Source: Hyphomicrobiaceae bacterium (GTDB taxonomy: Bacteria > Pseudomonadota > Alphaproteobacteria > Rhizobiales > Hyphomicrobiaceae). From it: a DNA stretch of 8,264 nucleotides. How positions within the stretch are numbered: the stretch's first letter is position 1; each line of letters opens with the position of its first letter. This document shows, piece by piece, positions 5,301 to 8,264 of the stretch. The DNA lies in contig JAFMSC010000025.1 in the NCBI GenBank assembly GCA_017353825.1, forward strand, positions 11,623 through 19,886. The letters are read 5' to 3'. Under the pieces are notes generated by a model. The model saw only the letters and a list, made by a program, of their open reading frames with translations, did not search any database and was not told the origin of the DNA. Made by a program: the position numbers and the translations under genes.

Positions 5301-6581
5301 ATGACCGCCATCGTCAACATCATTGGCCGCGAGGTCCTGGACAGCCGCGGCAATCCTACGGTGGAGGTGGACGTGGTGTTGGAGGACGGGGCTATGGGGC
5401 GCGCCGCGGTGCCCTCCGGCGCCTCCACAGGGGCGCACGAGGCGATCGAGCTCAGAGACGGCGACAAGGCGCGCTATCTGGGAAAGGGCGTGCGCAAGGC
5501 CGTGGAGGCGGTAAACGGCGAGATATTCGGCGCCCTGTCCGGCATGGACGCCGAAGACCAGCGCCGTATCGACGACGCGCTCATCAAGCTCGACGGCACC
5601 GCCAACAAGGGTCGCCTCGGCGCCAACGCCATTCTGGGCGTGTCGCTGGCCGTGGCCAAGGCGGCGGCAGCGGCGCGTGAGCTTCCGCTTTACCGCTACC
5701 TGGGCGGCGTACGGGCGCACGTGCTGCCGGTGCCGATGATGAACATCGTCAATGGCGGGGCGCATGCGGACAACCCCATCGACATTCAGGAGTTCATGAT
5801 CATGCCGGTCGGGGCGGCCTCGTGTGCCGACGCCATCCGTATGGGCTCGCAGGTGTTCCACACACTACGCAAGGCGCTGAAGGACGCGGGCCACGTCACC
5901 AACGTCGGCGACGAGGGCGGCTTTGCACCTAACCTCAAGTCTGCGGACGAGGCGCTGTCGTTCATCATGAAGGCTGTCGAAGGTGCGGGCTACAAGCCGG
6001 GGGAGGAGGTGGTCCTGGCGCTCGATTGCGCCGCGACCGAGTTCTACAAGGACGGCAAGTACCAGCTGGCGGGCGAGGGCAAGACCCTCGATGCGGCCGG
6101 GATGGTCAAGTATCTCGCCGGCCTCGCCAGCCGCTTCCCCATCGTCTCCATCGAGGACGGCATGGCCGAGGACGACTGGCAGGGTTGGAAGGCGCTCACC
6201 GACGAGCTGGGCACCAATTACCAGCTGGTGGGCGATGACGTGTTCGTCACCAACGCCAAGCGGCTCAAGGAGGGCGTCGCCAAAGGCATCGCCAACTCCA
6301 TCCTGGTCAAGGTGAACCAGATCGGCTCGCTCACCGAGACGCTCGACTGCGTGGCCATGGCCCAGGCTGCGGCCTACACGGCGGTGATCTCGCACCGCTC
6401 CGGCGAGACCGAGGATTCGACCATCGCCGACATCGCCGTGGCCGTTAATGCCGGCCAGATCAAGACCGGCTCTCTCTCCCGCTCCGACCGCATGGCCAAG
6501 TACAACCAGCTGATCCGCATCGAGGAGGACCTGGGCGACCAGGCGCGGTATCCGGGACGAGCGGCGCTGAAGGCCCGGTGA
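5301..6581 (+). CDS. eno: Enolase (phosphopyruvate hydratase)
   Basis: Enolase interconverts 2-phosphoglycerate and phosphoenolpyruvate in glycolysis and gluconeogenesis, and in many bacteria it also joins RNA-degrading complexes. The 426-residue protein is full length. The N-terminal domain has REVLDSRGNPTVEVDVVLEDG and the mobile loop PSGASTGAHEA (38-48). Catalytic and metal residues are visible: H155 (GGAHADN), E164 (QEFMIMP), E205 (GDEGGFAP), metal ligands D242, E285 and D312, the base K337 (ILVKVNQIGS), the SHRSGETED loop (364-372) and K388 (IKTGS). AAGGA at 5286-5290 precedes the ATG by 10 nt. Some alphaproteobacteria have kdsA upstream and an ftsB-like gene plus pdhA downstream. Here both flanks are non-coding, so it appears to be a single-gene unit. 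No oddity is seen in the protein itself. Confidence 0.98.
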   Translation: MTAIVNIIGREVLDSRGNPTVEVDVVLEDGAMGRAAVPSGASTGAHEAIELRDGDKARYLGKGVRKAVEAVNGEIFGALSGMDAEDQRRIDDALIKLDGTANKGRLGANAILGVSLAVAKAAAAARELPLYRYLGGVRAHVLPVPMMNIVNGGAHADNPIDIQEFMIMPVGAASCADAIRMGSQVFHTLRKALKDAGHVTNVGDEGGFAPNLKSADEALSFIMKAVEGAGYKPGEEVVLALDCAATEFYKDGKYQLAGEGKTLDAAGMVKYLAGLASRFPIVSIEDGMAEDDWQGWKALTDELGTNYQLVGDDVFVTNAKRLKEGVAKGIANSILVKVNQIGSLTETLDCVAMAQAAAYTAVISHRSGETEDSTIADIAVAVNAGQIKTGSLSRSDRMAKYNQLIRIEEDLGDQARYPGRAALKAR

Positions 6582-6967
6582 CGCCGCCAGATGGTTGAGA
6601 TCGTGAGTCCGGCGTCCAACGCCGTGACGGAACATGGTCGCCTCTCATACGACGCCCGCCGCGGCGCAGCGGCGCACCGCATTATGAAGGCCCTGCCACG
6701 TCTCCCGAAGGCGGGACAATGGAGTGTGAACGCTCAATCGGATCGAATGGTCCTTCAACACCCCTCCCGCCGAGACTCGTTGGTTGGAGTCGGATTGCGT
6801 GTTCTCGCGGGATGGGTGCCCAGTTCGGCTCGATCCCAACCGCCTCGAAACCTACGAGACATATGCTCCGCAGGCCGGGCCACTGGCCATCGAGCCCCGA
6901 CATCATCGCCGCGAATGCTCGACCATTGTCAGAAGCCGAAGCTGTGATCGCGACGTGATCGGCGGGC
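6582..6967. other. Non-coding stretch between enolase and the epimerase gene
   Basis: This 386-bp convergent spacer holds no recognisable gene. The small open frames in it have no domain, ribosome binding site or matching codon bias. Weak hairpins occur: CGGCG/CGCCG just after the enolase stop (about 6613-6628) and TCCCG-AAGG-CGGGA (6703-6716). Neither has a T-run, so a terminator for either gene is not certain. No tRNA-like fold was found. Confidence 0.4.
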
Positions 6968-7969
6968 TCAGTCCTTCTGCGCCACTCCCATGAGAGGCGA
7001 ACCGCGCTTCGTGGCTGGGCGTGCGGCGGCCTCGGCTGCGGCCTGCTCGATGAGGAGGGCGTGCACGCTGTCGATCGGGTTGGGGCGCTCGAATTCGAAG
7101 CCGGCGTCAAGGAGGCGCTGCGGAACGATCTGTTGGCAACCGTAAAGGACGTCGGCGAGGAAGCCGATGCGGCGGCGCAGGGCAAGGCGCGGCAGGGCCA
7201 CGCGCAACCGCCTCGGCACCGCCTCCTCCAGGAGGTCCTTGAGGTCGCGCGAGCTGAGCGGCTCCGGCGCCACCGCGTGCACCGGTCCCGCCACGCCGCG
7301 CGCACGCGCCAGCCAGGCCAAGAGCGAGACCGCGTCACCGAGGTCGATCGCCGGAATGAGCGCGGGATTGGGGGATTCCGGCGGCGGCGCGCGCCAGGTG
7401 AAGCCTGACGCCTGGAGCTGCCGCAGCGACTCGATGAAGCCGCCCTGCCCGAGCACCATGCCGAGCCGCACCGAGCTGACGGTGGAGCCGTTGGCCCCGA
7501 TCTGCTCGGCTGCCTCCTCGGCCGCCAGGAGGGCCAGCGCCAGCTTGTTCTTGGGCCGGCCCAAGGCGCTCGATTCGGTGACCGGAGGGCCGGCGCGAAA
7601 GCCGTAGACCGACACGCTGGAAGCCACAATCAAGTGGATCTTCTGTCGCCCTAGGGCCTCAGCCAGCGCCTTAGCGGTGGTGCGGCGCGAGCCCGCGATA
7701 CGCTCGCGCGCCGCGCGCGTTGCAGCCCCGTAGATCGGCTCACCCATCAGGTGAACGATGCGCTCCACCCCCTCCAGTGCCTGCTGCGGGAACGGCTCGG
7801 TGCGCGGATGCCACTCGAACGCCTGAACGAGGCTGCTGAATTGCTCGAATGCCTCTAGCACCCGGTGCGGGCGGCGTGTGATGAGGCGGACCTGCTGGCC
7901 CTGGTCGAGCAATGCTTGCGTAAGGGCCCTGCCGATCAGGCCGGTTGCCCCGGTTAATAGGATGGTCAT
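6968..7969 (-). CDS. TIGR01777-family SDR epimerase-like protein (SDR39U1/YfcH type)
   Basis: This is a 333-residue NAD(P)-binding protein of the extended short-chain dehydrogenase group. The nucleotide-binding glycine motif GATGLIG is at residues 7-13. VHLMGEPI (72-79) matches the family's NLAGEPI element. ASSVSVYG (116-123) contains the SDR-type serine and tyrosine, and VRLGMVLGQGG (167-177) is also typical. The C-terminal DUF1731 region ends with VPQRLLDAGFEFERPN (282-297), the family hallmark. The substrate of these proteins is unknown in most bacteria; in some organisms relatives are linked to cell division or chloroplast development. GAGGGG lies 3-4 nt before the ATG, a short but usable spacing. 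The last 25 residues are an Ala/Arg-rich tail. The family is sure, the function is not. Confidence 0.9.
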   Translation of the reverse strand: MTILLTGATGLIGRALTQALLDQGQQVRLITRRPHRVLEAFEQFSSLVQAFEWHPRTEPFPQQALEGVERIVHLMGEPIYGAATRAARERIAGSRRTTAKALAEALGRQKIHLIVASSVSVYGFRAGPPVTESSALGRPKNKLALALLAAEEAAEQIGANGSTVSSVRLGMVLGQGGFIESLRQLQASGFTWRAPPPESPNPALIPAIDLGDAVSLLAWLARARGVAGPVHAVAPEPLSSRDLKDLLEEAVPRRLRVALPRLALRRRIGFLADVLYGCQQIVPQRLLDAGFEFERPNPIDSVHALLIEQAAAEAAARPATKRGSPLMGVAQKD

Positions 7970-8194
7970 AGCCCCTCGTGGGCGCGCCCAGAGCGTTCCA
8001 ACATCCCAGGCCGCGAATCCCGACCGGGCATTACGGCATCAGCATGGCCGGTGCAAGTGGCGCCGAGAGGGGCGGGTGGGTCGGAGCGGCGTCACCCGGC
8101 ATGCTGCCGCGCTCGAGCTTCAACTCAACGGCCGGGGCTCGGGGTCCCCCGACGGCCCGCCGCGAGCCGGCGACCCCGGCGGGTGGCGCTGGCC
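7970..8194. promoter_or_regulatory. Spacer between dehydrogenase tail and epimerase gene
   Basis: This 225-bp spacer lies between two minus-strand genes. A 12-bp perfect palindrome, TGGGCGCGCCCA (7979-7990), sits just upstream of the epimerase ribosome binding site. Further right is the GC-rich inverted repeat listed separately. No clear promoter hexamers were seen. Confidence 0.3.
8131..8180 (-). terminator. Possible GC-rich terminator-like structure
   Basis: GCCGGGG (8131-8137) is the reverse complement of CCCCGGC (8174-8180). Inside, CTCG (8138-8141) can pair with CGAG (8163-8166). It lies 14 bp past the stop of the minus-strand dehydrogenase fragment, the right place for a transcript end. 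There is no U-run, so this is a weak call. Confidence 0.25.
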
Positions 8195-8264
8195 CTACTG
8201 ATTATCCCCCGCCAGCGCATCGCACACGGCCCGGGTCACCTGGGCGGTGGTGGCGGTGCCCCCG
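8195..8264 (-). CDS. C-terminal end of a probable isocitrate/isopropylmalate dehydrogenase family protein (partial)
   Basis: On the minus strand an open frame enters from the right edge and stops at a TAG at 8195-8197. It reads GGTATTAQVTRAVCDALAGD and then NQ. The pattern GGTATT followed by a helix with VTRAVCDAL closely resembles the end of NAD-dependent isocitrate, 3-isopropylmalate and tartrate dehydrogenases, which often finish DLGGTATT..FTDAV..AL. Only 22 codons are visible, so which member of the family it is cannot be told. It lies on the same strand as the epimerase gene, 225 bp upstream of it. Confidence 0.55.
   Translation of the reverse strand, partial: GGTATTAQVTRAVCDALAGDNQ

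Noticed and set aside
5865..6635. 256-codon minus-strand open frame across enolase
   Set aside because: It is an antisense shadow of a highly conserved gene. Its composition is typical of GC-rich complementary frames.
6682..7629. 315-codon minus-strand open frame overlapping the epimerase gene
   Set aside because: It is out of frame with the epimerase and extremely Arg/Ser/Pro-rich, with no domain.
8187..8217. CGCTGGC/GCCAGCG inverted repeat around the right-hand stop codon as a terminator
   Set aside because: The arms are 7 bp with a 17-nt loop spanning the stop codon and no T-run. The structure at 8131-8180 is better placed.

Overview
This is a high-G+C chromosomal window. The enolase sequence, the twin-arginine-exported sulfur proteins and the strongly G/C-biased third codon positions suggest a proteobacterium, most likely an alphaproteobacterium. 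That is a judgement from sequence character, not from a search. No tRNA, rRNA, CRISPR array, insertion sequence or phage gene was recognised.

Layout from left to right. At 1-62 (minus) there is a possible 5' end of a gene that runs off the window. At 270-1307 (minus) lies a free-standing MetE-type zinc methyltransferase catalytic domain. A 310-bp divergent spacer with short repeats separates it from a small two-helix membrane protein (1618-1854, plus). The centre is a divergent sulfur-oxidation-type cluster. It holds an FccB/SoxF-like sulfide dehydrogenase flavoprotein with a Tat signal (1873-3222, minus), a 257-bp control region with alternative inverted repeats, and then soxY (3480-3959), soxZ (3976-4296) and a double-CDGSH iron-sulfur protein (4420-4662), all plus. 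A gene-poor stretch of about 640 bp follows, with a REP-like hairpin and an A+T-rich patch. Next come enolase (5301-6581, plus), about 390 bp with no recognisable gene, a TIGR01777-family SDR epimerase (6968-7969, minus), and the last 22 codons of a probable isocitrate/isopropylmalate dehydrogenase family gene (8195-8264, minus).

The most interesting part is the sulfur cluster. SoxY normally ends in GGCGG, and its cysteine carries sulfur intermediates during thiosulfate oxidation. Here the protein ends in GGFSG, and neither SoxY nor SoxZ contains any cysteine. The divergent FccB-like protein keeps the two cysteines that form the redox disulfide in flavocytochrome c. It has serine where the covalent-FAD cysteine should be, and no cytochrome subunit gene lies beside it. 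All three frames are otherwise intact with conserved domains. The module therefore looks like a repurposed or non-canonical SoxYZ/flavoprotein system rather than decayed genes. No soxX, soxA, soxB, soxC or soxD is present in the window.

The remaining genes (enolase, epimerase, dehydrogenase tail) look like ordinary housekeeping or accessory metabolism. The methyltransferase lacks the N-terminal half of classical MetE, so its methyl donor is unclear.
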